Shown here one piece after another: positions 47,992-56,600 of a DNA stretch of 64,000 nt. The notes beneath the pieces were generated by a model. It did no database searches. It was not told the origin of the DNA and saw only the letters and a list, made by a program, of their open reading frames with translations. The stretch is taken from contig NZ_SWKN01000008.1 of the NCBI RefSeq assembly GCF_005871185.1, positions 310,001-374,000 of the forward strand. Direction: 5' to 3'. Made by a program: the position numbers and the translations under genes. How positions within the stretch are numbered: position 1 is the stretch's first letter; every line of letters starts with the position of its first letter. This DNA comes from Limnobacter alexandrii. GTDB lineage: Bacteria > Pseudomonadota > Gammaproteobacteria > Burkholderiales > Burkholderiaceae_B.

Positions 47992-49383
47992 TTGAAGAAT
48001 TCGGTTCACCATTCAATTCAATCCGTGCGAAGCCAGATTCGGCATGGTCGTCCGTACTGGCTTTTCATCTTCGGCTGCGCCATGGTGCTGGCCTTGTTGG
48101 GCATTACCTATACGCATTCAAGAATGAATGCCGAGGTGGTGGCGATGTCTGAAATCAATCAAAAAAGAATTGATCGACTTGATCAGTTGTGGGTGTTGTT
48201 GGTGGATGCAGAAGCCAGCGCCTTGTCCTTCCTGTTGATGCGCAACGATGTTTACCTTGAGCCCTACCGCAGTACGGCAGCCCGACTGGAGCCTTTGATG
48301 GCTTCCATGAATTTTGATATTCCACCAGGTTCGGATGACCATGCTGATTTACAGGTATTGAGGCGTTTGGTGGATGCGAAGTTTCAGTATTTGGGTGAAA
48401 TGTTGAGCCAAGGCCGTGCGCCTGTGGTCTTGTCGGAGGAATACGGTGAACTTGGCAAACAGTTGATGGATGAAATTCGCGTTCGCCTTGCTGTACTCAA
48501 AGCGCGGCGGGAGAAGGCGCATCAAGACCTTGAAAACATGTACTTGGCGCGTGCTGAAAAAATTCAGTATGTGGGGTACGCGTTGGGTGTGGGTTCTATG
48601 TTGCTGATTATTGCTCTGTTTGTGGTGCAACAAAGGCAGGTGGCTTTGCGTGCCCGAATTCAGGATTTGTTGAAGACCGAGAACACTCGTCTTGAGGCCA
48701 AAGTGCAGGCGCGCACCGTTGAGTTAAGCAATTTGGCCAGTAACCTGACCAAGGCACAAGAGGAGGAGCGCCAGCACATTGCCCGTGAATTGCATGATGA
48801 AATGGGGTCTGCGCTGACTGCTGCGAAAATGGATGCGGGCTGGTTGCGCCGCTCGCTGGGCGGGCAGGTGGATGACCCTGTTCAAGAGCGTTTGTTGCGC
48901 CTGATCGAGAATATTGGCAGCACCATTACACTGACGCGTCGCCTGGTGGACGATTTGCAGCCCCCTTTGCTGAAAGGTTTGGGGCTGGTGGAAGCCTTGC
49001 GCTCATTGGGGCAACAGTTTGAAATGGATGTGCCGATTCAGATGAGTTTTCCGGATCGTGAATTGCATCTTACCGAGGAGCAGTCCTTGGCCTTGTTTCG
49101 TGTGGCACAAGAGTCTTTGAACAATATTCGAAAATATGCGAAAGCCAGCCAGGCGTGGTTAAGTTTGAGCCAGGAAAAGGGCGCCGTGTGCTTGTGTATT
49201 CGAGACAATGGTGTCGGGTTTGACACTCAGGACATTGAGTTGCATGGTCATGGCATTGCCGGCATGAAGCACCGTGCCCAAATGTTCAGTGGACGGCTGG
49301 AGTTAAGCGCTAGCCCGGGTCAGGGAACCCGGATCAAGGTGCACTTGCCAGTGGTGGACGCTGCGGGTTCAGGCAAAGATTAG
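47992..49383 (+). CDS. Sensor histidine kinase (CHASE3-like, HisKA_3)
   Basis: The 463-residue protein has an N-terminal transmembrane helix (YWLFIFGCAMVLALLGITY), a helical periplasmic domain of about 150 residues of CHASE3 type (QLWVLLVDAEASALSFLLMRN), and a second helix (YVGYALGVGSMLLIIALFVV). A coiled coil follows, then the HisKA_3 dimerisation domain with phospho-acceptor His268 in RQHIARELHDEMGSALTAA. The HATPase domain has QESLNNIRKYAKAS (N box), IRDNGVGFD (G1) and GHGIAGMKHRA (G2). It is a NarX/DegS-type kinase that should pair with a NarL-type regulator; one is encoded tail-to-tail with it, and the two reading frames overlap by 15 bases. The TTG start has AAAGG upstream. Confidence 0.93.
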   Translation: MKNSVHHSIQSVRSQIRHGRPYWLFIFGCAMVLALLGITYTHSRMNAEVVAMSEINQKRIDRLDQLWVLLVDAEASALSFLLMRNDVYLEPYRSTAARLEPLMASMNFDIPPGSDDHADLQVLRRLVDAKFQYLGEMLSQGRAPVVLSEEYGELGKQLMDEIRVRLAVLKARREKAHQDLENMYLARAEKIQYVGYALGVGSMLLIIALFVVQQRQVALRARIQDLLKTENTRLEAKVQARTVELSNLASNLTKAQEEERQHIARELHDEMGSALTAAKMDAGWLRRSLGGQVDDPVQERLLRLIENIGSTITLTRRLVDDLQPPLLKGLGLVEALRSLGQQFEMDVPIQMSFPDRELHLTEEQSLALFRVAQESLNNIRKYAKASQAWLSLSQEKGAVCLCIRDNGVGFDTQDIELHGHGIAGMKHRAQMFSGRLELSASPGQGTRIKVHLPVVDAAGSGKD

Positions 49384-50004
49384 TCCGTGCTGATGGGCGT
49401 AGGTTGCCAGTTCGGCATTGCTGCCAAGCTGCAGCTTCTCAAGCAACCTGGATCGATAAGTGCTGACTGTTTTTACACTGAGGTGAAGCACGTCGGCGAT
49501 TTGTGACACGCTTTCACCTTTGGCCAATCTGATGAACACCTGCATTTCGCGCTCTGACAATTGTTCATGTGCGGTTTTCTCTGCTTCGCCAGTGATTTCT
49601 CGCGCAAGCAGTTCAGCGGTGTTGGCAGAAATATAGCGGCGTCCCTGTGCAACAGTGTGAATGGCATTGATCAGGTCGTTGCGGTCGCAGTCTTTGCACA
49701 AATAGCCGCTCGCGCCACTGCGAATCATGGGCAGGGCATAGCGGTCCTCCGAAAAGCTGCTAATGATTAACACCTGTGTTTCATCGTGTCGTTGTTTCAC
49801 GGTTCGAAGCAAATCGATGCCGTTTTGATCCGGTAGCGACAGGTCGAGCATGAGTACATCGCAGGGGTGTTGTCCAAGCAATGTTTTCGCTTCTTCGGCG
49901 CAAGCGGCTTCAAACTGAATGGACATGCCCAGCTCGTCATTCAGCATTTCGCGAAAGCCAGCGCGCACAATGGCATGATCATCAACAATGGCCAATCGAA
50001 TCAT
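49369..50004 (-). CDS. NarL/FixJ-family response regulator
   Basis: The 211-residue protein has a receiver domain (RLAIVDDHAIVRAGF, phospho-acceptor Asp54 in VLMLDLSLPDQNG, Lys in GYLCKDCD) and a C-terminal LuxR-type helix-turn-helix (LSEREMQVFIRLAKGESVSQIADVLHLSVKTVSTYRSRL). The ATG at 50004 is preferred over one at 50019, since a GAGGA lies eight bases before it and the family start is MIRLAIVDDH. It converges on the histidine kinase gene with a 15-base 3' overlap and is divergent from the BON gene. It is probably the partner of the kinase. Confidence 0.94.
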   Translation of the reverse strand: MIRLAIVDDHAIVRAGFREMLNDELGMSIQFEAACAEEAKTLLGQHPCDVLMLDLSLPDQNGIDLLRTVKQRHDETQVLIISSFSEDRYALPMIRSGASGYLCKDCDRNDLINAIHTVAQGRRYISANTAELLAREITGEAEKTAHEQLSEREMQVFIRLAKGESVSQIADVLHLSVKTVSTYRSRLLEKLQLGSNAELATYAHQHGLIFA

Positions 50005-50189
50005 CTGAAGGTTCCTCATGTGGTTGTTCGGAGAGGAGGCCAGACCAGTCCTACATTCGAATCATCTTTGTCGGACAGATCCCAGTTTCGCTCCTCCGTA
50101 GTATTGAACGCATGAAGCTTGATCAATACATACTTTTGATCTCGATTTCTTGTCGGTAGTCAGTTCAATAACCTTGAAGGAGTACAACC

Positions 50190-50522
50190 ATGAAAAAATT
50201 GATCACTCAAACTTTGATCGCCTCTGGTGTTGCGTTGTCTGCGTTGAGCCCTGTGTATGCCGCTGAGCAGGGCAAGGAGCCCATGAAAGCAGTGGGGCAG
50301 TATGTGGATGACGCCACCATCACCACCAAGGTGAAAGCCAAGCATGCAGAAGATGACAAAGTGAGCGCTTTGCGTGTGAATGTGGAAACCAAGCAAGGTG
50401 TGGTGGTGTTGTCAGGTGAAGCCAGAACCGAGGCAGAAATTGATCGTGCCGAGGCCTTGGCCAAACAGGTGGAAGGTGTCAAAGCCGTTTCCAACATGAT
50501 TGAGTTGAAGCCCAAGTCTTAA
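50190..50522 (+). CDS. Periplasmic BON-domain protein
   Basis: The 110-residue protein has a Sec signal peptide (MKKLITQTLIASGVALSAL, then SPVYA with cleavage near residue 26) and one BON domain (ATITTKVKAKHAEDDKVSALRVNVETKQGVVVLSG to AVSNMIELKP). BON proteins such as OsmY bind membranes and are induced by osmotic or envelope stress. An AAGGAG is placed eight bases upstream of the ATG. A GTATTGA/TCAATAC inverted repeat (50101-50107, 50123-50129) lies in the upstream 185-base region shared with the response regulator gene and may be an operator. A strong terminator follows. Confidence 0.9.
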   Translation: MKKLITQTLIASGVALSALSPVYAAEQGKEPMKAVGQYVDDATITTKVKAKHAEDDKVSALRVNVETKQGVVVLSGEARTEAEIDRAEALAKQVEGVKAVSNMIELKPKS

Positions 50523-50534
50523 AGGGCGGTCATG

Positions 50535-50570
50535 ACGCCTCACCAGCCTTTTGGCTGGTGGGGGCGTTTC
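50535..50570 (+). terminator. Intrinsic terminator after the BON gene
   Basis: The inner stem CACCAGCC/GGCTGGTG has a TTTT loop and is extended by ACGCC/GGCGT across a small internal loop, followed by TTTC. It lies 12 bases after the BON stop. Confidence 0.8.
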
Positions 50571-50581
50571 AGGTGTTTGCC

Positions 50582-51010
50582 ATGAAAAAGAATTGCACAA
50601 ACCAGTTTCCCTTTCGTGTGCTGCTGGTTGAAGATTCGGTTGAGTTGCAAGCCATGTTGCAAGCCATGCTGTGTGAAATTCCCAGTGTGAAGGTGATTGG
50701 CAGTGTGGGTTCCGAGCAAGAGGCGCTTGAAATGATGCGCAGTGAATGTGCGGATTTGGCCATTGTGGATTTGGAGCTGGAATCGGGTACCGGGCTGGGT
50801 GTACTGAAAAGCCTCAATGACGACTGCATGCAGTTGAACAACAAACTGCTCGGTGTTGTTGTTTTTTCCAACTATTCAAATTTGGTGATTCGACACCGTT
50901 GTTTAAGCCTTGGTGCGAAGGCTTTTTTCGACAAATCGTTTCAAATTGACGAGTTGCTGGAATTTGTGCAACAACAAGCCTTGGGCAGGACCAAAGGCTT
51001 GTCAGTCTGA
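50582..51010 (+). CDS. Stand-alone response regulator receiver protein
   Basis: The 142-residue protein consists only of a CheY-like receiver: acidic pair in FRVLLVEDSVELQAML, phospho-acceptor Asp63 in LAIVDLELESGTGLGVL, and Lys in AKAFFDKSFQIDELLEF. No output domain is attached, so it would act by protein contact. The ATG at 50582 follows the terminator loop; an in-frame GTG at 50558 would lie inside the hairpin and is rejected. It lies close to the kinase/regulator pair and may be an extra phosphate acceptor for that kinase, which is inference. Confidence 0.88.
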   Translation: MKKNCTNQFPFRVLLVEDSVELQAMLQAMLCEIPSVKVIGSVGSEQEALEMMRSECADLAIVDLELESGTGLGVLKSLNDDCMQLNNKLLGVVVFSNYSNLVIRHRCLSLGAKAFFDKSFQIDELLEFVQQQALGRTKGLSV

Positions 51011-51023
51011 TTGCTTGATGGCC

Positions 51024-52166
51024 TTAAATGGCTTGTGCCGGGCCAAAAAACTCGAAATGCTGGCGGTCTGCCGGAACGTCAAGTTTTTCGAGCATGTTTT
51101 TCACTGTGCCCATGAAACCAACCGGCCCCAGGAAGTAAACCTGTGCATTGTTGGGCAGGTTTTTCTCAATCGTTTGGGGTTTGATCAGGCCATGCTGATT
51201 TTCATAAACATATTCAGTGGTGATGTTGCTGTGCTGGGCGCTCAGTTGTTCCGTCAGGTTCTTGAATGAGTGCTGCGCGGCGTTTTTGCAGGCGTGAATG
51301 AAGCGCACCTCGCGCTGGCCCGCGGCTGCCTTCAGCATTGCAATGGCTGGGGTCAGCCCAACACCCGCAGTAATCAAGACCAAGGGGTCTTTGCTGTCAT
51401 CGAGCACAAACTGACCACATGGCGGGCTTAGCTGCACGGTGTCGCCCACAGCCAATTGCTTGTGCAGGTGATTGGACACCACGCCGCCTTCTTCTCGCTT
51501 TACCGAGATGCGGTAGTGCTGCCCGTTGGGTGCGTCTGACAACGAGTAGTTACGCATGATGGTGGCGCCATTGATGTTCAGGTGCAGGGTGATGTATTGC
51601 CCTGGTTTGAAGGTCATGATCTCTTTTCCGTCAACGGGTTTCAGGTAAAAAGATGTGACCAGTTCGCTTTCTTGCTCTTTCGCGGCAATTGTGAAAGCAC
51701 GTTGCCCCTCCCACCCTCCGGTGGACATGGCTTGTTTGGCATACAGCTTGGCTTCTGCATCAATCAACATATCGGCGAGCTGGCCGTAAGCGGCTGCCCA
51801 GGCGTCGATGATTTCAGGCGTGGCTGCGGCACCCAATACTTCTTGCATGGCCTGCAGCAGGCATTCGCCCACGATTGGATAGTGTTCTGCTTTTACACCC
51901 AGGGCCACGTGTTTGTTCACAATCAGGGTAACTGCGCTCATTAGCACGGCCGGGTTGTCGATGTGCCTGGCGTAGGCCAGCACGGCATTGGCCAGGGCTC
52001 GGGGTTGAGTGCCTTTTTGCTGGTGGGCAGGGTTGAAAAAAGTGGCTGTAACCGGGTATTTGCTGAACATCAGTTTGTAAAAGTGAGTGGTCAATGCCTC
52101 GCCGCCCTGTTCAAGTGCAGGAATGGTTGCCTTGATCCACTGTTTTTGTTCGGTGCTGACTGACAT
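51024..52166 (-). CDS. hmp: Flavohemoprotein nitric oxide dioxygenase
   Basis: Hmp oxidises nitric oxide to nitrate using NAD(P)H, FAD and heme. The 380-residue protein has a globin domain (about 1-140) with the proximal His86 in TLIVNKHVALGVKAEHYP, an FAD-binding barrel (RNYSLSDAPNGQHYRISVKRE), and an NAD-binding domain (LVLITAGVGLTPAIAMLKAA, then the end block FFGP). Length is slightly below E. coli Hmp (396). It is divergent from a NorR-type activator; a near-consensus sigma-54 promoter and candidate activator sites are in the gap. It converges on the receiver gene with a 13-base gap. Confidence 0.96.
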   Translation of the reverse strand: MSVSTEQKQWIKATIPALEQGGEALTTHFYKLMFSKYPVTATFFNPAHQQKGTQPRALANAVLAYARHIDNPAVLMSAVTLIVNKHVALGVKAEHYPIVGECLLQAMQEVLGAAATPEIIDAWAAAYGQLADMLIDAEAKLYAKQAMSTGGWEGQRAFTIAAKEQESELVTSFYLKPVDGKEIMTFKPGQYITLHLNINGATIMRNYSLSDAPNGQHYRISVKREEGGVVSNHLHKQLAVGDTVQLSPPCGQFVLDDSKDPLVLITAGVGLTPAIAMLKAAAGQREVRFIHACKNAAQHSFKNLTEQLSAQHSNITTEYVYENQHGLIKPQTIEKNLPNNAQVYFLGPVGFMGTVKNMLEKLDVPADRQHFEFFGPAQAI

Positions 52167-52223
52167 GGTGATTTCCTTTTTGCCGGATTGTAAATTGACT
52201 CATACTTTTCAATGACAAACACT

Positions 52224-52240
52224 ATCAAGATGCGTGCCAG
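52224..52240 (-). promoter_or_regulatory. Sigma-54 promoter of hmp
   Basis: The minus strand reads CTGGCACGCATCTTGAT (52240-52224). It matches the -24/-12 consensus TGGCACG-N4-TTGC with one change (TTGA) and correct GG-to-G spacing, 58 bases upstream of the hmp ATG. This agrees with the divergent NorR-type gene, since NorR acts only with sigma-54. Confidence 0.8.
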
Positions 52241-52316
52241 GTCTAATTAATTCTGTAATTGATTGATAAATATAGTTAATGTGAAATATTGGTTTTGTTA
52301 AATATTTCAAAAAGTT

Positions 52317-52370
52317 GTGTAAATGACATATTTTCTATATTGTTAATATCACAGCAATTGTTTAAATGAC
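52317..52370. promoter_or_regulatory. Three candidate NorR enhancer sites (GT-N7-AC)
   Basis: GTGTAAATGAC (52317-52327), GTTAATATCAC (52342-52352) and GTTTAAATGAC (52360-52370) each fit the GT-N7-AC core described for NorR. E. coli norV also has three such sites. They lie 80-150 bases upstream of the hmp sigma-54 promoter, a suitable enhancer distance, and the last is close to the norR ribosome binding site, so autorepression is possible. Confidence 0.65.
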
Positions 52371-52387
52371 AACAAGGATTGAAAGCC

Positions 52388-53956
52388 ATGGAAATGTCCA
52401 GTTTTGTGTTGGCGGTGATTGAAGACCTTGGCGCCGACCTGGATCCACCTACCCGCTACATGCGCTATGTCAATTCTTTGGCTGCTGCATTGCCTGGCAA
52501 TGCATGTGCTTTGCTTAAAAAGGAAGGCTCGGCTTTAAAGCCGTTGGCTGTTCGGGGTTTGACGCCAGACAGCCTGGGGCGCCGCTTTGAATTGAACGAG
52601 CACCCCCGCTTGAATGCGATTGTGACTTATCGCGGTGTTACCCACTTTCCGACCAAATCAACCTTGCCCGATCCTTACGATGGTTTGCTGGAAGGCGTAC
52701 ATGCTGGTGATTTGAATGTGCACGATTGCATGGGTTGCGCCTTGCATGTGAACGGCAAATTGTGGGGTGCCATTACGCTTGATTCGCTCAAGGCTGGCGT
52801 GTTTGATGTGAAAGTTGAACGTGCCATGGCCATGTTTGCCCGCTTGGGTGAGGCTGTGGTGCATGTGGCTGAACTGACCGAGCGCAATGCAAGTGCCTTG
52901 GCGCTGGGCTACAACAGCGATGGCAATGGTTTGAACGCACTGGAAGGGGTTCAGTTGTCGCGCCGGGAGATGGTTGGGGACAGCAAACCGATCCGCGAAT
53001 TGAAACATGAAATTTTGACAGTGGCCAGCAGCCAACTGGCGGTGCTGATTCACGGTGAAACTGGCGTGGGCAAAGAATTGGTGGCGCAGGCATTGCACGC
53101 CATGTCCAACCGGGCCAGCCTGCCTTTGGTGGTTATTAACTGCGCCGCATTGCCCGACCAATTGATTGAAAGCGAGTTGTTTGGTCATGTCAAAGGTGCG
53201 TTTTCCGGGGCAGAGCGTGATCGGCAAGGCAAGTTTGAATTGGCCAATGGCGGTACTTTGTTTCTTGACGAAGTGGGGGAGCTAAGCGCGTCTGCCCAGG
53301 CCAAGTTGCTGCGTGTATTGCAAAGCGGGCAGGTGCAGCGTGTGGGCAGCGACAGGGAGCACCGGGTGGATGTGCGCATTGTGGCAGCCAGCAATCGCGA
53401 TTTGTCTGCCGAGGTGAAAGCAGGGCGGTTCAGGGCTGATTTGTATCACCGTTTGTGTGCCTACCCATTGCACATTCCGCCTTTGCGTGACCGGGGCGAC
53501 GATGTGGTGTTGTTGGCCGGCTATTTTCTGGAGCAGAACCGCAGCCGTTTGGGCTTGCGAAATCTTCGTTTGGGGCGGGGGTGCGAGGCTGCTCTGAAGC
53601 GCTACAGCTGGCCGGGCAATGTGCGCGAACTTGAACACACACTGGGGCGAGCCGCCTTGAAGGCACGCAGGGACGAGCCTGGCCCCATGGTCACTGTCGA
53701 GCTTGAACACCTGGACCTTGTGAGCGAGGCCGACCATGTGCATCCTTCACACACCAGAGGCCCAGCGACAATTCCTGATGCGGGAATTGTCACTCCAACC
53801 GAAGGCTTGCCCTACCGGGATGCGGTGGATACTTTTTCGAGAAACCTGATACAGCAGGTGCTGGCGCACACCGGTGGAAATCAAGCCGCTGCCGCAAGGC
53901 AGCTGGGGCTCGATTCCGGCAACTTTCACCGCATGGTCAAGCGGCTTGGTCTTTAA
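52388..53956 (+). CDS. norR: Nitric-oxide-responsive sigma-54 activator (NorR type)
   Basis: The 522-residue protein has a GAF domain (about 15-165), an AAA+ domain and a Fis-type helix-turn-helix at the C-terminus (GGNQAAAARQLGLDSGNFHRMVK). The GAF domain keeps residues of the non-heme iron centre of NorR: Arg74, Tyr97-Asp98 in DPYDGLL, Cys114 in VHDCMGC and Asp132 in TLDS. The AAA+ part has Walker A GETGVGKE (223-230), the sigma-54 loop GAFSGA (270-275; usually GAFTGA) and Walker B TLFLDEVGEL. Start: the ATG at 52388 with AGGA nine bases upstream; TTG at 52379 is too close. It should sense NO and activate hmp (as NorR/FhpR does in other bacteria). The stop overlaps the cphA1 stop by four bases. 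Confidence 0.94.
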   Translation: MEMSSFVLAVIEDLGADLDPPTRYMRYVNSLAAALPGNACALLKKEGSALKPLAVRGLTPDSLGRRFELNEHPRLNAIVTYRGVTHFPTKSTLPDPYDGLLEGVHAGDLNVHDCMGCALHVNGKLWGAITLDSLKAGVFDVKVERAMAMFARLGEAVVHVAELTERNASALALGYNSDGNGLNALEGVQLSRREMVGDSKPIRELKHEILTVASSQLAVLIHGETGVGKELVAQALHAMSNRASLPLVVINCAALPDQLIESELFGHVKGAFSGAERDRQGKFELANGGTLFLDEVGELSASAQAKLLRVLQSGQVQRVGSDREHRVDVRIVAASNRDLSAEVKAGRFRADLYHRLCAYPLHIPPLRDRGDDVVLLAGYFLEQNRSRLGLRNLRLGRGCEAALKRYSWPGNVRELEHTLGRAALKARRDEPGPMVTVELEHLDLVSEADHVHPSHTRGPATIPDAGIVTPTEGLPYRDAVDTFSRNLIQQVLAHTGGNQAAAARQLGLDSGNFHRMVKRLGL

Positions 53957-56565
53957 GCAGACGCCCGCGCAGGTTCACCAGTGGTGTTTTTCTGCAAATA
54001 TTGCAAGGCTTCATTGACCTGGTCGATCAATACCAGCACCAAGTGGTCCGGGCCAGTTTCATCCAATGCCATTTGAATGGCCTTGAATTCACCGCGCACC
54101 TCTACAACAGACGGCTTTTTGTCGCTTGTGGCAAGTGCGATGCCTTGTTGCAGCAAGGCCAGTGTTTCACCATCGGGGCGACCACGTTGGCAGGCGTCTT
54201 CGTACAAAATAATGTGATCGAAAAAGCCGCCCACCAATCGACCCTGTTCGATGATGTCTTGGTCACGTCGATCGCCCGCAGCACTGATCACCACAGTGCG
54301 TTTAATCGCAGGAATGTTTTTCAGGGTGTTCACCAGCGTCGATACAGCATCTGGATTGTGGCCGTAATCGGCAATCACCGAGCCGCCTTTGTGCTTGAAA
54401 AAGTTAAAGCGGCCAGGCACCGTGTCGGGCGTTGACTGGAAACTGCCCAACGCCGCACGAATGGTGTTAAACGGCACGTTCAGGCCCAATGCGGCTGCCA
54501 TTGCACACATCACGTTTTGCACCTGGAAGGTGAACAAACCGTTGTTGGTCAGCGGCACATCCATCAAGTCGATGGTTTTTTCCATGTCGTCATAACTGAT
54601 GTTGATCACACGGCCGTCATGAATAATCACAGGGCGGCCTTTGGCTTTGTGTGCAGCCACAATCGGGTTGTCCGGGTTGCTGGTGAAAAACAGCACACGG
54701 CCCGGTGTCAGCTTGGCCATGTTGGCGGCATGCCGGTCATCCGCATTCAAAACCGCCAGGCCATTGGGTGCTACGTTTTGTACCAGCACGCTTTTCAGCA
54801 AGGCCAGGTCTTCCACACTGTCGATGAAGTTCAGGCCCAAGTGGTCGCCTTCGCCGATGTTGGTCACAATGCCCACATCGCACATGTCAAAACCCAAACC
54901 CTCACGCAACATGCCACCACGTGCGCATTCAAGCACGGCGGCGTCTGCCTCGGGGTGAACCAGCACTTTGTGGGCGCTTTTCGGACCACTGCAGTCGCCA
55001 GTGTCGATCAGGTGCCCGTTCACCACCACGCCTTCAGTGCCGGTAAAACCAACGCGCAAATTGTGGTAACGCAAAATTTGTTCAATCAGGCGCACGGTGG
55101 TGGTTTTACCGTTGGTGCCTGTGACTGCAACCACTGGAATGCGGCCGTTTTCGTCTTTCTTGAACATGAGGTCGATCACGGCTGCGCCCACGTCGCGCCC
55201 CTTGCCAATCGACGGCTCAAGGTGCATGCGCAAGCCCGGTGCTGCATTCAATTCAACAATGCCGCCACCTTGGGCTTCAAGGGATTCGTCCACGCGTTCA
55301 CACACCACATCGACACCACACACTTCAATGCCGATTTGCTGGGCGGCTTGAATCACCATTTCTGCCATGGCGGGGTGAACGTTGTCGGTAACGTCGGTGG
55401 CGCTGCCGCCTGTGCTCAGATTTGCATTGTTGCGAAGCACTACCCGCACACCTTGCTCGGGCACTGATTCCGCCGTGAAGCCCTGTTTCTTGATTCGGGC
55501 AATTGCAATTTCGTCCAGGCGAAGCTTGCTCAGGGCACTGCCATGGCCCTCGCCCCGCAAAGGGTTGCGGTTTTCAATCTCGACCAGTTCTGAGATGGTG
55601 TGTGTTCCGTCGCCAACCACGGAAGGCGGTTCGCGACGCGCTGCGGCCACCAGTTTGTCACCCACCACCAGGAAGCGATAGTCGTGGCCAGGAATGAATT
55701 CTTCAACAATGGGTACACCGCTGCCATATTTCTTGGCAGCATCAAACGCAACACGCAAGTGTTCTTCATCCACGATGTTGACAGTAACCCCTTTGCCTTG
55801 GTTGCCGTCGCTGGGCTTGATCACCACTCCTTTTTTGGTGGTTTGGGTCAGTTCGCGAAACGCCTCTAGCGCTTCTTCAAAGGTTTTGACCAGTTTGCCG
55901 CGGGGAGTAGGAATTCCAGCGGCTGACAAAATGGTTTTGGTCAGGTCTTTGTCTTGGGCTATTTCCTCGGAAATGGCGCAGGTGGTGTCGGTTTCTGCGG
56001 CTTGGATTCTTCGTGCTTTCGATCCCCAGCCCAATTGAACCAGGCTGCCCTGAGTCAGGCGGCGAATGGGAATGCCGCGGCGCAATGCTGCGTTCACAAT
56101 AGAACCTGTACTGGGCCCCAGCTTGCAGTCTTCATAAATTTCTTTCAGGCGTTCAACGGCCGCATTTGCATCAAAGTCTTGCCCAGCCAGTGCAGCCAGA
56201 ATAAGTTGGTGCGCTTCTTCGAAAGCTGCACGCGCCAGGTCTTCTTCCTCGTACTGCACCACAACCCGGAAATACCCGGTGGTGATGTTGTCGGCCACAT
56301 GGGCGAAGGTGACCTGCGAGCCAGCTTCAACCTGAAAGCGCAGGGCGGTGCGGCCCAAAATATGCGCGAGGGCAATGTTGTTTTGCTCGAAGCCGGTGGC
56401 CCGCAGCGAACCAATGCCTGGCAGGGCGCTGCGAACGCGCATTTCAATGTTGGCAAAGCGGTCGTAGAGGCGTTCATTTTCTTCACAAAACACCAAGGCT
56501 TCCATGCTGGTGTTTTTGCTCCACAAATTGGGGCCGCGCAAGGCGCGAATGCGTTCAATTTTCAT
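53953..56565 (-). CDS. cphA: Cyanophycin synthetase CphA1
   Basis: CphA1 polymerises aspartate and arginine into cyanophycin, a nitrogen-storage polymer, by ATP-dependent ligation at two active sites. The 870-residue protein has an N-terminal domain (1-160), an ATP-grasp domain (about 205-465: GVVIKPSDGNQGKGV, then GGGIVELNAAPGLRMHLEPS) and a C-terminal Mur-ligase-like domain with an intact P-loop GTNGKTTT (483-490) and the VVISAAGDRRDQD block. All three domains are full length. It is transcribed after the CphA-like gene with 35 bases between, and its stop overlaps that of norR by four bases. Confidence 0.96.
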   Translation of the reverse strand: MKIERIRALRGPNLWSKNTSMEALVFCEENERLYDRFANIEMRVRSALPGIGSLRATGFEQNNIALAHILGRTALRFQVEAGSQVTFAHVADNITTGYFRVVVQYEEEDLARAAFEEAHQLILAALAGQDFDANAAVERLKEIYEDCKLGPSTGSIVNAALRRGIPIRRLTQGSLVQLGWGSKARRIQAAETDTTCAISEEIAQDKDLTKTILSAAGIPTPRGKLVKTFEEALEAFRELTQTTKKGVVIKPSDGNQGKGVTVNIVDEEHLRVAFDAAKKYGSGVPIVEEFIPGHDYRFLVVGDKLVAAARREPPSVVGDGTHTISELVEIENRNPLRGEGHGSALSKLRLDEIAIARIKKQGFTAESVPEQGVRVVLRNNANLSTGGSATDVTDNVHPAMAEMVIQAAQQIGIEVCGVDVVCERVDESLEAQGGGIVELNAAPGLRMHLEPSIGKGRDVGAAVIDLMFKKDENGRIPVVAVTGTNGKTTTVRLIEQILRYHNLRVGFTGTEGVVVNGHLIDTGDCSGPKSAHKVLVHPEADAAVLECARGGMLREGLGFDMCDVGIVTNIGEGDHLGLNFIDSVEDLALLKSVLVQNVAPNGLAVLNADDRHAANMAKLTPGRVLFFTSNPDNPIVAAHKAKGRPVIIHDGRVINISYDDMEKTIDLMDVPLTNNGLFTFQVQNVMCAMAAALGLNVPFNTIRAALGSFQSTPDTVPGRFNFFKHKGGSVIADYGHNPDAVSTLVNTLKNIPAIKRTVVISAAGDRRDQDIIEQGRLVGGFFDHIILYEDACQRGRPDGETLALLQQGIALATSDKKPSVVEVRGEFKAIQMALDETGPDHLVLVLIDQVNEALQYLQKNTTGEPARASA

Positions 56566-56600
56566 AATTCATCAACCTGTTGTGTGCGTCAGCATGGGGT

